Origin: Cacajao melanocephalus
Lineage: Eukaryota > Chordata > Mammalia > Primates > Pitheciidae
Length of the DNA stretch: 64,000 bases
Direction of reading: 5' to 3'
Assembly: GCA_963573385.1 (NCBI GenBank)
Contig: CAUYLG010052107.1
Coordinates: forward strand, 124,001 to 188,000
Made by a program: the position numbers and the translations under genes. Every line of letters begins with the position of its first letter. Position 1 is the first letter of the stretch. The notes under the pieces are model-generated. The model had not been told where the DNA came from, did not search any database, and was given only the letters and a program-made list of their open reading frames with translations. Shown in pieces: positions 48,966-61,613 of this stretch.

Positions 48966-50405
48966 TGATTTGTCTTAACACAATCTATGTATGCCTGAGC
49001 ACCAAAAGGATTCAGATAAAGCAAGCCACTATTTTTAAATGTTCACAAAATTTCCTTATAAGCTGACAATGAGCACAAGTAAAAATGACAGCTCTCTGGC
49101 AATGTTTCTGCCAATTACATGACAACCTAAAACGCCATGAAAGGTATCCTTCCTAGGTGTTAATATTCTCATTACCTGGGAATGAGACATTATAAAAATG
49201 GTTCTTAGCTATTGCAGACAAGAATTTTTTTAATTAGGATGTTAAAGTTTCCAGGATCAGCTTAAATTATAACAGTTCTCTGTGGTTTACAAGATGCATT
49301 TTCTCAAAAACCTAAAACCTCCATTGAAAAGGCCAAAGATTGCTGCCTTTCATGTCCTTTTTGTCTAGCTGAAGCCCACTGGCACCCACTCCCTCAGTTT
49401 CAGCCTCTCTCTACTCTCTCCATAAACCTTGAAGAGGGCTAAGTCTTTATTTGTGCTCTTCCCTGGTGGAATGAAGAAATGGGGAAAAACAGAAGGTTGT
49501 TGTTGCTGGGATGTTTTATCTTCCTAGGACCAATCACACCAGAGATCAATAACTCATCAACAGTCTTAAAAGTGCCAGGTCTGACCACACTCCCCAGTGC
49601 TGTGAGAAGATGCTAGAGTTCTCTCCTCATAATGCATTTGGTCAGTGCCCAGAAACAGGGACTACTTCAAAGACATTAATTGTCCATTGAAGTCCTCCAT
49701 TGTCAGGGAAGAAGGAATAAGGGAGCAGGCCTCCCCTATCTAATTACCCTACACATACAGAGCCTTGTTGGTCTAACATCAGTTCACCGAAAGTCTAGCA
49801 AGTAAAAGTAAAGTTCCTGGGAAGAATGTCAGCCTGCCAAAATTTAACTCTTACAACTCCATTTTCCTTTGTTACACCCAGCTATGCTTGGTCTTCAACA
49901 GCATACACCCATGTGAGCAGGGAGACAACTCACATTGCTCACTTTGAAATTTTTTTAGGATTGAGGTTTGGAAAAGACAGGTATTTGGTGGGATGGAGGT
50001 AGATTTTTCAGAAGGAAATATCGCTTCAGTGGGAAAATGCGCAAAGGCTCAAGTGTGCCACCTTCCAGTCCAGAAGCCCCGTGGATCCACATTCCCCTTA
50101 GGATCACCCAGTGGGCTTTCACCCTTTGCTCCTTTCAATCACTTACCATCAACTCCATCACCTCTCTTCTACCTGCTGTTTTTGTGGCCAGAACAGTGGA
50201 CCAAGGCTTAGATGTGCACAGTCACCTGTCGGAGCAAATGTGACGCTAATTGGCCTCAGCTCCTCCAGCTGCAAGCTGGTAGCTTGCCTGGGTTTCTTTC
50301 TTGAGCTCCAGGCACTCTCAGGGATCTAGTTCATGTCTTCACCTTGGCCCGGTTGCTATAGGAGCGTACAGAAAGAGGCCAAAAAGTGGAAGGAACCTTG
50401 CCTTG
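48966..50405. other. Repeat-free sequence upstream of the CpG island
   Basis: About 1.4 kb without a recognised transposon, GC rising toward the right. No convincing coding frame. Overlapping frames at 49968-50329 have no recognisable domain. Its position next to a CpG island makes it a candidate for proximal regulatory sequence. Confidence 0.5.
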
Positions 50406-50409
50406 AGGT

Positions 50410-50870
50410 CCCTAGTGACAAAGCTCCCTGGGGTCCGGGCTTTGGTTCAGAGGAGCAGTAGGAGCCGCCGTTGCAGACGCCTGAACACGGAGGACCCAGA
50501 GCGCTGCGCGGCCGAGAGTGTGCTCAGCCCTGCTGGGGAGCCACCGCCGGCGCCAACTTTTCCCACTCCAGGAGCTAGAGCGGCGGAGAGGGGGTCCCGG
50601 GCCTGAGGTGGCAGCTGGGGAATCTGCGCGGACGGCTGTGGAGGCCGGAGTTCAGGACCCCAACTCCAGCTAAGGCGGGCTGCTGCAGGAGGGCGGAGGC
50701 TGCAGGACTGGGGCAGCCGTGGGTGTGGAGTGAGGCGCCGCCAGCCGGCAGGCACTGGAGTTTTAGGGACTGGGCGCGGCCGCCGGCAAAGCCCCGCCTG
50801 GGGCCGGGAGCGAAGAGCCCAGGCTCCGCTAATCCCCACTGAGTCAGGAGCCAGGCGGAGAACATAGATG
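50410..50870. promoter_or_regulatory. CpG island, candidate promoter
   Basis: By eye about 34 CpG dinucleotides fall in roughly 430 bases (50440-50865), with GC near two thirds, against a window where CpG is rare outside Alus. It is not a transposon I recognise. A GC-box-like 'gccccgcctgg' lies near 50790 and an AP-1-type TGAGTCA at 50840. CpG islands commonly mark promoters. Neither strand gives a recognisable coding exon: the frames here are Ala/Pro/Arg-rich and typical of GC-rich DNA. It could start a non-coding RNA or a 5' untranslated exon of a gene outside the window. Direction is undetermined. Confidence 0.75.
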
Positions 50871-50902
50871 GGTAGATATTACAAGAAGTCTGAAGACTCT
50901 AA

Positions 50903-51688
<786 letters not shown>

Positions 51689-51904
51689 TTCTCATACATA
51701 CTAAATTTTTATATTCCAAAGCTATCAATTTATCTTTAGTAATGTTTCCTTATTGATAGGTAGTAACACAAATAATTTATAAACAAATATGACCATTTTG
51801 GAAGTACATACTCAGAACTCTTTCTGTTATATGAGATATATGATCCAAACAGTATAAAAATCTTTGCCCTACAAAGCAGCAAAATATTTTTTAAAGCATA
51901 AAAA

Positions 51905-52200
51905 CATCACACAACTTAAAACCCTTTTATAGCTCCCATTGTACTCAAAATAAAATTAGGAATGGACCATGAGGCCTGCACAAGCTGGCCTCTGCCTGTG
52001 TCTTAACCGTCTTAGGCCTCGGCCACTATGGTCTCACAAATAATTCATCGTATAATTTTATTCTGCCGGCTCGTGGCCTTTGTGCATACTGTCCCACCTG
52101 TTTGGACATTCCTTCTCTTCAAATGGCTGGTTTCTTCTCATCTCTTTAAGTCTCAGCTTATTCACCTTCTCTGAGTGGCTCTGGGTGAAGGATTTAAGAA
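51905..52200 (+). mobile_element. L2 LINE 3' region
   Basis: 'ctcaaaataaaattaggaat', 'ctgcacaagctggcctctgc', 'cgtggcctttgtgcatactg', 'cccacctgtttggacattcc', 'aagtctcagcttattcacct' follow L2 order closely. Confidence 0.8.
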
Positions 52201-52868
52201 CTCTCTTCTGCAAAATAGAAGAAAGGTCATCTACTCAATTCAAAAAATGCCATAAAAGTTAATTTAATTTTGTAAGTTTGTTGCCAATATCAATGATACT
52301 GCCTTGCATTTATGATACACCTATCTCATCAGATTGCTAAATGATTTCTAGATTTTTACATTGATAAATTTTATAGCAATGCCAAAAGACGGATAGAGGA
52401 CAATATATTTTACTCTTATAGAATGTAATGAAACCTACCCATGTTCACACATTTAGAGACAAATGCTTCAAGTGGAAATCTATTTTTTAACCACAGTTGG
52501 TCCAGTTGCTTCCCTGCTCTGTGTTTGTGTGTGTTTATGTATTAAAATGACATATATTTCAGCTGTTGTGTACTATTTGCATAATTGAGAATTATGAAGA
52601 ATAATTTGTATAATTAAACTGAAATGGTGAAGTCTGAAATAATAATATCATTACCAATACTATTGCTGCTATTGCCAGGACTAGAAAAACTGGATAGGTT
52701 AACCATATTCATGTAACTTTTGTAGTCATATTTTTAAAGACATTGGAGAGCTGTGAAAGCAAATAGGACTAAAGGAATTAAAATCCAAGAGAAGAGTCCT
52801 TGCCATATGAGCTGAAATAATCCATGGGTGGAAGTACAGAGCACAAACTATGCTTTATTTCTTAAAAA
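52201..52868. other. Unrecognised AT-rich sequence
   Basis: No gene or repeat recognised. A short TG-rich run lies near 52525. Confidence 0.5.
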
Positions 52869-52869
52869 T

Positions 52870-53545
52870 ATATACCACAGTAAGGGCAAGAGTGCAGAAC
52901 AACTGTAATTCTCATACATTGATACTGTATTGCCAAACAGCATAGCCACTCTGAAAAATGATTTGGTAGTTTCTTACAAAGATGAACATAAAAAGTTGTA
53001 GGTACAAAGCTAAAAATACTGCCAGATCCAGCAATTCCACTTCTAGGTAATTCCCCTAGATAAATGAATACTTATGCTCACACAAAAACCTGTACACAAA
53101 TCCTTACAGAAATCTATTCGTAATTACCTCAAACTGGATGCAACACAAAACTTCTCCAATAGGTGAAAGGAATAACACATTCTGGTACAGCTATTTAACA
53201 GAATGCTTCTCAGCAAGAAAAAGGCAGGTACTACTGTTACAAGCAACAATTTGGATGGACCTTGAAGGCATTATACTGAATAAAGAGAGTCAATCCCAAA
53301 TGATTATGTACGACATGATTCCATTGATATCTCAAAAAGATAAAACTATAGTAATAGAAAATCAAGTCATGGTTGCCAGAGGTTAGGGATGGGGAGAGGT
53401 CATGGCTCCAAAGAGTGAGCACAAAGGAGCTGTTTAGATGATGAAACTATTATGTCCCTTCATCGGGTTTCTATGTGTTAAAACTCATAGAGCTGTGCAC
53501 CAAAATAAAAGCAAATTGTAACATATGTTAAATTTTTAAAAACAA
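52870..53545 (+). mobile_element. Old L1 ORF2 end plus 3' UTR, sense
   Basis: 'gatttggtagtttcttacaa', 'gatccagcaattccacttct', 'ctgtacacaaatccttacag', 'acaatttggatggaccttga', 'tgattccattgatatctcaa', 'ggttgccagaggttaggga', 'gcaccaaaataaaagcaaat' in L1 order. Stops and indels throughout. An open stretch remains at 53138-53386. Confidence 0.85.
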
Positions 53546-53599
53546 TTTAAAAGCGTGGAACTCTTGAGTCAAAATTCTTAAGAGAATCTTGGCACTACC

Positions 53600-53770
53600 T
53601 CTTTCCTTGATATTTTCTTGGCCATCACAAGAATCCTGTGAGTCGCATACTATCTCAGCTTTGCAGATGTGGAAACTGAGGCTTATGAAAATTAAATAAT
53701 CTCCCAAATGTACATAGCCAGCAAGGAACAAGCTACAAATGATACCTGACACACCTGCGGACACATATCC
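53600..53770 (-). mobile_element. MIR SINE, antisense
   Basis: 'catcacaagaatcctgtgag', 'agatgtggaaactgaggctt', 'acatagccagcaaggaacaa' in reverse-complement MIR order. Confidence 0.8.
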
Positions 53771-55166
<1,396 letters not shown>

Positions 55167-55171
55167 ATTTT

Positions 55172-55436
55172 CTTTTATTTTTTTTAAGACAGGGTCTCAC
55201 TCTGTCACCCAGGCTGGAAAGCAGTGGCGTAATCACGGTTTGCTACAGCCTCTACTGGGACCACTGATACTCACCACCACACATAGCTAGTTTTTTTGTT
55301 GTTGTTTTTCATTTGTTTGTTAAAGTGATTGAAAGAGAGCTGGAGTCTCCCTGTGTTGCCCAAGCTGGTTCAAGTGACCCTCCAGCATGGGCTTCCCAAA
55401 GTGCTGGGATTACAGGCATGAGTCACCATGCCCAGC
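55172..55436 (-). mobile_element. Old Alu (AluJ-like), antisense, internally deleted
   Basis: 'aagacagggtctcactctgt' start, shortened left half, 'ccaagctggttcaagtgacc', 'tgctgggattacaggcatga' end. It lies head-to-tail with the younger Alu 5 bases to its left. Confidence 0.9.
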
Positions 55437-55459
55437 TCGTATTGTTAGCAGTTCTGATC

Positions 55460-55560
55460 TATGGTACTTTAATTCCCATTTTATGGATGAGATAACTGAA
55501 GCTTTGAGTGATTAAGTAACTGTCCTAAGCCTGGAGGTAAATTCCAGGCATAGGCACCAG
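55460..55560 (-). mobile_element. MIR SINE fragment, antisense
   Basis: 'aattcccattttatggatga', 'gataactgaagctttgagtg', 'attaagtaactgtcctaagc' match reverse-complement MIR. Confidence 0.75.
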
Positions 55561-55849
55561 CATGTGGTATGTGGAGACTAAAGCCAAAGGAACACAGAGA
55601 GTTTCAAGAGCTAAAGAGAAGCATCATGGCTATAGGTGGAGAGCTGCGGAGAGTGGTCAGAGCTGAGGCCCAGAAGGCAGGCTGGACAGGTGAAGAGAGG
55701 CAGAGATTTGAAGCAAACGCTAAGGATTTGGGACTTCATCATGTATTCCTTACACTCACTGCAGTGAGTCTGAGGAATAGATTGGAGGGACACTTGCAAT
55801 AGTCCTTGGGAGATTACAGTCATTGGGAGATTATGGTCCCTGGAAGATG
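55561..55849. other. Unrecognised sequence with incidental frames
   Basis: A + strand frame of about 77 codons (55569-55802) and an overlapping - strand frame have no recognisable domain. The texture resembles an old repeat tail. I do not call a gene. Confidence 0.4.
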
Positions 55850-55859
55850 TACAGATCCA

Positions 55860-56157
55860 AGGCCAGGTGCAGTGGTTCATGCCTGTAATCCGAGCACTTT
55901 GGGAGGCTGAGATGGACGGATCACCTGAGGTCAGGAGTCCAAGACCATCCTGGCTGACATGGTGAAATCCCCGTCTCTACCAAAAATACAAAAATTAGCT
56001 GAGCGTGGTGGTGGGTGCCTATAATCCCAACTACTAGGGAGGCTGAGGCAGGAGAATTGCTTGAACCCGGGAGGCAGATGGTTACAGTGAGCCAAGATCA
56101 TGCCACTGCACTCCAGCCTGGGCAGCAGAGCAAAACTCTATCTCAAAAAAAAAAAAA
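55860..56157 (+). mobile_element. Alu (S-type), sense, with target duplication
   Basis: 'ggccaggtgcagtggttcat' head, full dimer, A14 tail. TACAGATCCA occurs at 55850-55859 and again at 56165-56174. Confidence 0.95.
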
Positions 56158-56278
56158 AGTGAGATACAGATCCAGAGTGTGATGGAAATACATTGGCCAA
56201 AGATCTCAGTTTAAAAGCAAAAGTAAGGGCCATTAAATTTTTACTACAATATTTCCCATGCTGTATCTTGGAAATTTT

Positions 56279-56544
56279 ATATCAGAAGCCTCCACAAATC
56301 TATCCTATAAATCAATGTTCTCAGATCTTATGTGTATCAAAATCACGTGGGTGCAGTAGAGACAATTTGTCTCAACTCAAGTTCTATTTATGCCATATTT
56401 ATATTATTTCTCATCAATTATTTATATCAGAGTATTTATGTCAAAGTAATACATGTTCATAATTAAACACAAATTTAAGAAAAGTTTGTAATAAAAAGCA
56501 ACAGCTTTCCATCCCATGACTCCTCACTAAAATTCCACTCCTGG
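56279..56544. repeat. Local duplication, copy 1 (short)
   Basis: Aligns with 56608-57122 at both ends: 'aatgttctcagatcttatgt' corresponds to 'aatgttggcagatcttaagt', and the last ~170 bases ('gtcaaagtaatacatgttca' through 'aaaattccactcctgg') are nearly identical. It lacks about 240 bases present in copy 2. Confidence 0.9.
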
Positions 56545-56607
56545 AAATAATCAGTTTTAGTCATTTTTCTGTTTCTGTTTTTCTGATGGTTAGTGTTATA
56601 ACTCTTC

Positions 56608-57122
56608 AATATCAGACTCACCACTATAGCACATTTCTGTATCCTGTAAAACAATGTTGGCAGATCTTAAGTGTGTCAGAATCACCTGGGTGTAGTAACT
56701 CTGAAGATACTGGTTTAAACTTACTTAACTCTTTGTTACTCTGCATTCTCCTCTGTAAAATGGGGATAATAGTACCTACTTCTAAGGGTTTTGTGAAGGT
56801 TTGGTAAGTGACTATGTATAAAGTCCTAAAAATAATTTCTGACACACAGGAAGAAATTTTGACTATCATTACTTTCTGGAGAATTCTGTAAACTGCAGAT
56901 CCATGAAGCCCAAACCAGTGTTGTAGGATTTGGTTCACATTTTGTCTCAACTCACATTCTTTTAATTTATGCCAAATTTATATGATTTTTCATAATTATT
57001 TATATCAAAGTATTTATGTCAAAGTAATACATGTTCATGATTAAACACAAATTCAAGATAGGTTTGTAATAAAAAGCAATAGCTCTCCATCCCACGACTC
57101 CTCACTAAAATTCCACTCCTGG
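56608..57122. repeat. Local duplication, copy 2 (long)
   Basis: Counterpart of 56279-56544 with about 240 extra bases (56698-56938), which include a MIR. The shared right part runs from 'tttgtctcaactcacattct' at 56941 to 57122. Confidence 0.9.
56715..56850 (+). mobile_element. MIR SINE fragment
   Basis: 'aacttacttaactctttgtt', 'ctcctctgtaaaatggggat', 'aatagtacctacttctaagg' then 'ttttgtgaaggtttggtaag' is forward MIR core and tail. It lies in the part of copy 2 absent from copy 1. Confidence 0.85.
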
Positions 57123-57124
57123 TA

Positions 57125-57300
57125 TTCAACTGTGAGGGGCAACCAGAAACCTGCTTTTCAGGACCCCTCTCTTTGCTGAGAGCTTTCCTTTTGCTTAATA
57201 AATTCTACTCCACTCACTTGATGGTGTCTGCATGCCTAATTTCTCCTGGTCATGAGACAAGAAACTGGACATTGCTGAGCTAAAGGAGAAAAATTTCCTG
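57125..57300 (+). mobile_element. ERV1-type LTR fragment (R-U5 end)
   Basis: 'ttgctgagagctttcctttt', 'gcttaataaattctactcca', then 'tttctcctggtcatgagaca' and 'agaaactggacattgctgag' follow the pattern of class I LTR 3' ends (polyadenylation signal region followed by U5). Only the 3' part of an LTR is present and there are no viral genes. Family not resolved. Confidence 0.5.
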
Positions 57301-57532
57301 CATCAAAAGCCTCATACCCTTTTGAAGTTACTAAGAAAAGGCTTGGGGATGACTTGAGTGTTAAAGGGGAGGGATTTTTGTTCAGCATGTGAAATGTTCA
57401 GGTGAGATACATAAGAGCATGAATGAGGAAACATTTTGTTGGACACGGAATTTATTCTATAATAGTCCTGCTGTGGAGGATTGGCTAGCAAAGAAAGCTT
57501 CAGAAACAGCTGTTTATAAAACTGCTATTGTA

Positions 57533-57854
<322 letters not shown>

Positions 57855-57939
57855 TCACTTTCCCTCTAGGTTTAGAAAGTCTGTAGAGGAAAAGCTGCCC
57901 ATTTTATGTCTAGGAGGAAGCAAGTAATAACAAATAATG

Positions 57940-58140
57940 ATGCAGTCATCCACTTGGGTGGTGTTTTTAGCTTTACAAAACATTTTTGTATTTTCTCTCC
58001 TATTTGAATCCCCTGAGAACTGTGTGGAATGGTGAAGCAGATGTTAGCACCTGTTTTGCAGACAAGGAACTGAGACCAGAGTTTAAATGATGTGTTCAAA
58101 ATTATATGTGAACAGCTAAACTGGGGCTCAACTCATGTCT
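57940..58140 (-). mobile_element. MIR SINE, antisense
   Basis: 'ggtggtgtttttagctttac', 'cctgttttgcagacaaggaa', 'ctgagaccagagtttaaatg', 'gaacagctaaactggggctc' in reverse-complement MIR order. Confidence 0.8.
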
Positions 58141-58390
58141 CTTTTTTTTTTTTCTTGAGACAGGGTCTTGCAATGGTACAATCTTAGGTTCAAGTGGTTC
58201 CCCTGCCTCAGCCTCCTGAGTAGCTATGACTACAGGTGCATGCCACCAAGCCCAGCAAATGTTTTATTTTTAGTAGAAACAGGGTTTTGCCATATTGGCC
58301 AGGCTGGTCTCGAACTCCTGACCTCAGGTGATCCACCTGCTTTGGCCTCCCAAAGTACTAAAATTACAGGCGTGAGCCACCATACCTGGC

Positions 58391-58392
<2 letters not shown>
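58141..58392 (-). mobile_element. Alu, antisense, with internal deletion
   Basis: T-tail, then 'gagacagggtcttgcaatgg' jumps past about 50 bases of the normal right monomer, continues 'gcctcagcctcctgagtagc', and ends 'gtgagccaccatacctggcc'. Confidence 0.93.
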
Positions 58393-59055
<663 letters not shown>

Positions 59056-59057
59056 TT

Positions 59058-59212
59058 TTTGTTTTACTCAGCGTTTTACTTTGTCACACAGGCTGGAGTA
59101 CACAAGCACAACTCACTGCAGCCTTGACCTCCCAGATGCAAATGATCGGATCTTCCCGCCTCAGACCCGCAAGTAGCCGGGACTGCAAATGTGTACCATA
59201 ACACCCAGATAA
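59058..59212 (-). mobile_element. Alu monomer (FLAM-like or very old Alu), antisense
   Basis: 'cacacaggctggagtacaca', 'actcactgcagccttgacct', 'aagtagccgggactgcaaat' form a single antisense left-monomer-like unit. Highly diverged. Confidence 0.75.
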
Positions 59213-59244
59213 GTAAACACCTTTAAGATAGAAACTAGGAAGCA

Positions 59245-59400
59245 ATGTGACTCAGTAACTAAGAGCATTAGCTTTCAAATTGTCAAACCTACAATCAAAT
59301 GCCCCTTCAGCCACTTACACATGGACGATCTCTCTAAGCTTTGGTACGTTTATGATAAAACGAATAAATAATATTTACCTAGAGTAGATGTCTGATTATT
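59245..59400 (+). mobile_element. MIR SINE
   Basis: 'agtaactaagagcattagct', 'acctacaatcaaatgcccct', 'tcagccacttacacatggac', 'gatctctctaagctttggta' in forward MIR order. Confidence 0.85.
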
Positions 59401-59860
59401 GTGTTTGCCCCTTCTACTACACAGTGCAAATTCTAGTGGGGCTACTAATCATGAGATTTGTTTCCTTAGACCTCAGTATGACCCAGAACTGGCCAATAAG
59501 AACACTCTTACAATTGATTGAGGACAGACATGTGACCTAAGCCAAGTCAATCAGTGTTTTTCTTTGGGATTTCACAAGGAAAGCAAGCAGGCTGGATTGC
59601 TGCTTATGACTGCGGACATCAACCAGTTCTGCCGCAAGAGGGAAGCATGTTTATGGAGGGCCTGAAGCCCAAGTTAAAGGCGGATGGAAAAGGAAGAGTG
59701 AACAAGGGCTGGAGCTATTTATAAGTGATTCACATAGGCTGACCAACCCTTCCCAGTACTTCGAGGGGCTGTTGTTGCTACTGTGGCTGCTCTTACTGTT
59801 ATTGCTTAAGCTAACTTGAACTGGGCTTCTCTTTTTGTGTAATTGGAAGAGTCATGACTG
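59401..59860. other. Unrecognised sequence
   Basis: No repeat or gene. A partial CTCF-like 'ccgcaagagggaag' is at 59632, which I do not call. Confidence 0.5.
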
Positions 59861-59864
59861 ATGT

Positions 59865-59990
59865 ACTACCTCGTAGATTTGTGATAAGAATTAAATGAGG
59901 TAATATATATATATAGGGTGCTTAAGACTGTGCCTGGCACATGCTAAACCTTCAGTGAATGTTAACTGTTATGGTGATAGTCATGACCAC
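59865..59990 (+). mobile_element. MIR SINE 3' half
   Basis: 'ttgtgataagaattaaatga', 'gtgcttaagactgtgcctgg', 'cacatgctaaaccttcagtg', 'aatgttaactgttatggt'. Only the 3' half is present. An (AT)n stretch interrupts near 59905. Confidence 0.85.
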
Positions 59991-60029
59991 GATGCAAAAG
60001 AAACAAATGATGCCTTCTATTATTTTTCA

Positions 60030-60100
60030 TCCTCCAAAGCCTCCAGTACAGCATTGTACATTCAGGTAGATACCGACTAAATGCTGCTTGATAACTTGCT
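60030..60100 (+). mobile_element. L2 LINE 3' tail
   Basis: 'cctccagtacagcattgtac', 'attcaggtagataccgacta', 'aatgctgcttgataa' match the L2 terminus. Confidence 0.6.
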
Positions 60101-61222
60101 GCCTCTCTCTCCAAGATGGCAAGAAGGTTAATAAGTTAAGACTAGAAGAGTGATTTGAATGCTTCAGTTTAAATAAATCTTTCTGTTGTCACTTCTCACT
60201 ACCTCAAAATTCATTACTGCTATTTTAACCCTCTCCTGCCATTGTAAACTCATGAGAACCTGAAATTAGGCTTCGAATGGTGAGAAGAAATAATGTAGTG
60301 CCTATTTGGTCAGTGTATCTTTAGAGGAATAGGTCATTTGTTTTTTAATCAAGAGGGTGCCGTGGCCGGATGGTGCCTAGAGCAGCTGATGCTTATGCAA
60401 ATTTAAAGCCCCAACGCATGTTGTTCCCTTAAGAGTTTCCTACATGGACCTACTTGAGAATCAGAATTCTGGCACAGGTCAGAATTTCTTTGTGTGTGGG
60501 GTAGAAGCTATGAAATAAATCTAAAGGCAATAGCATATCTCATTCCTATTCCCCTGGTTAGAAATGAAGCACAGAGAACAGAAACTGTTGGAATAGTCAG
60601 ACAAAAAATATAGAAGAAAGATGTGATTAAAATCAAAGGATAAGTAATTCTTGATCACAATTACTAATTATCATTTTAATCATCTGCATTCATGTTATCC
60701 CTCATAATATGGTACTAACTCTTGAGCCCTCGAGTGTGAGAGTGTGTAAATCAACAGGCACGTTGATTTACATTACAGTTTCAGGAGCTAAGCATAGTTA
60801 ACATGGTTTTAGGTAAAGATTGTAAGCAAGAAAGAAGCCCTACCCAAACCTGTTCCCAGGAAACTGTCAAAATCATTCATTTATAATAAAGTTTGAATGT
60901 CAGACATTGTCACAACCTGTTGTTACTTTGTTTGCTTTCCTGTGTCCTGTCTTTTAGGAACAGCCTCTCCCAGAATCTTTGTGACCTGGGGCAGGGTTGG
61001 GGACTGTCAGTCAAGGGACACTGCCTGTCTATGGGAAGTCTGTGAAGGTGATACAACAAGGACCAACCAGAGACCATTTTAAAAGACTAGCTTTGGATGC
61101 TGGGTGAGGAAAGGTGTCTTTCCTTAAGAGATCACAGGTTGTAATGACTGCGTAAGCCAGGATCTTACTCTTTTACATAAAGAAGAGGGAGCCTGTCAGA
61201 GAATGGAGACATTCAGAGGGAA
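60101..61222. other. Unrecognised sequence
   Basis: No recognised repeat. Contains a perfect 11-bp hairpin (60745-60772) and a weak candidate for a spliced exon after 60957. No known gene recognised. Confidence 0.5.
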
Positions 61223-61223
<1 letters not shown>

Positions 61224-61296
<73 letters not shown>

Positions 61297-61298
61297 AT
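61224..61298. repeat. (AC)20-(GA)n compound microsatellite
   Basis: About 20 uninterrupted AC units, then GA units with one AAAG interruption. Very likely polymorphic. Confidence 0.97.
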
Positions 61299-61569
61299 AT
61301 ACAGGTAAATATAAACTGAGCCTCTACATCCATCTGTCCTGGAATTTGGGGTTCAATCCAATAAATTTTTTATGTCCCTATAAAAAAAATTTAATTAGGT
61401 TTCTGATACTTGCAAACACAAGTCTTGTGGCCAATATATGTATTGTTTTAGTCTTTCTTGGTGTTTTACATTTCAATGCTTTATTTTTATAAAGTATGAA
61501 CCCAAGTATCATTCCTAGTGTCATTTAATCTATGATGGCTCACACTCAGGTGAAAAGATAGCCAGCTGA

Positions 61570-61571
<2 letters not shown>

Positions 61572-61603
<32 letters not shown>

Positions 61604-61613
61604 TTGTGTGTGT
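61572..61613. repeat. (TG)n microsatellite
   Basis: About 14 uninterrupted TG units, then a TATT break and a few more TG. Complementary to the AC array 300 bases upstream. Confidence 0.97.

Noticed and set aside
50447..50839. 130-codon frame on the - strand in the CpG island
   Set aside because: Composition is dominated by Ala, Pro, Arg, Leu and Ser as expected for GC-rich DNA in any frame. No domain and no splice support.
59632..59645. CTCF-like 'ccgcaagagggaag'
   Set aside because: About 9 to 10 of 14 positions match, within what composition alone would give.
61346..61356. tRNA B-box-like 'ggttcaatcc'
   Set aside because: No matching A-box, acceptor stem or cloverleaf around it.
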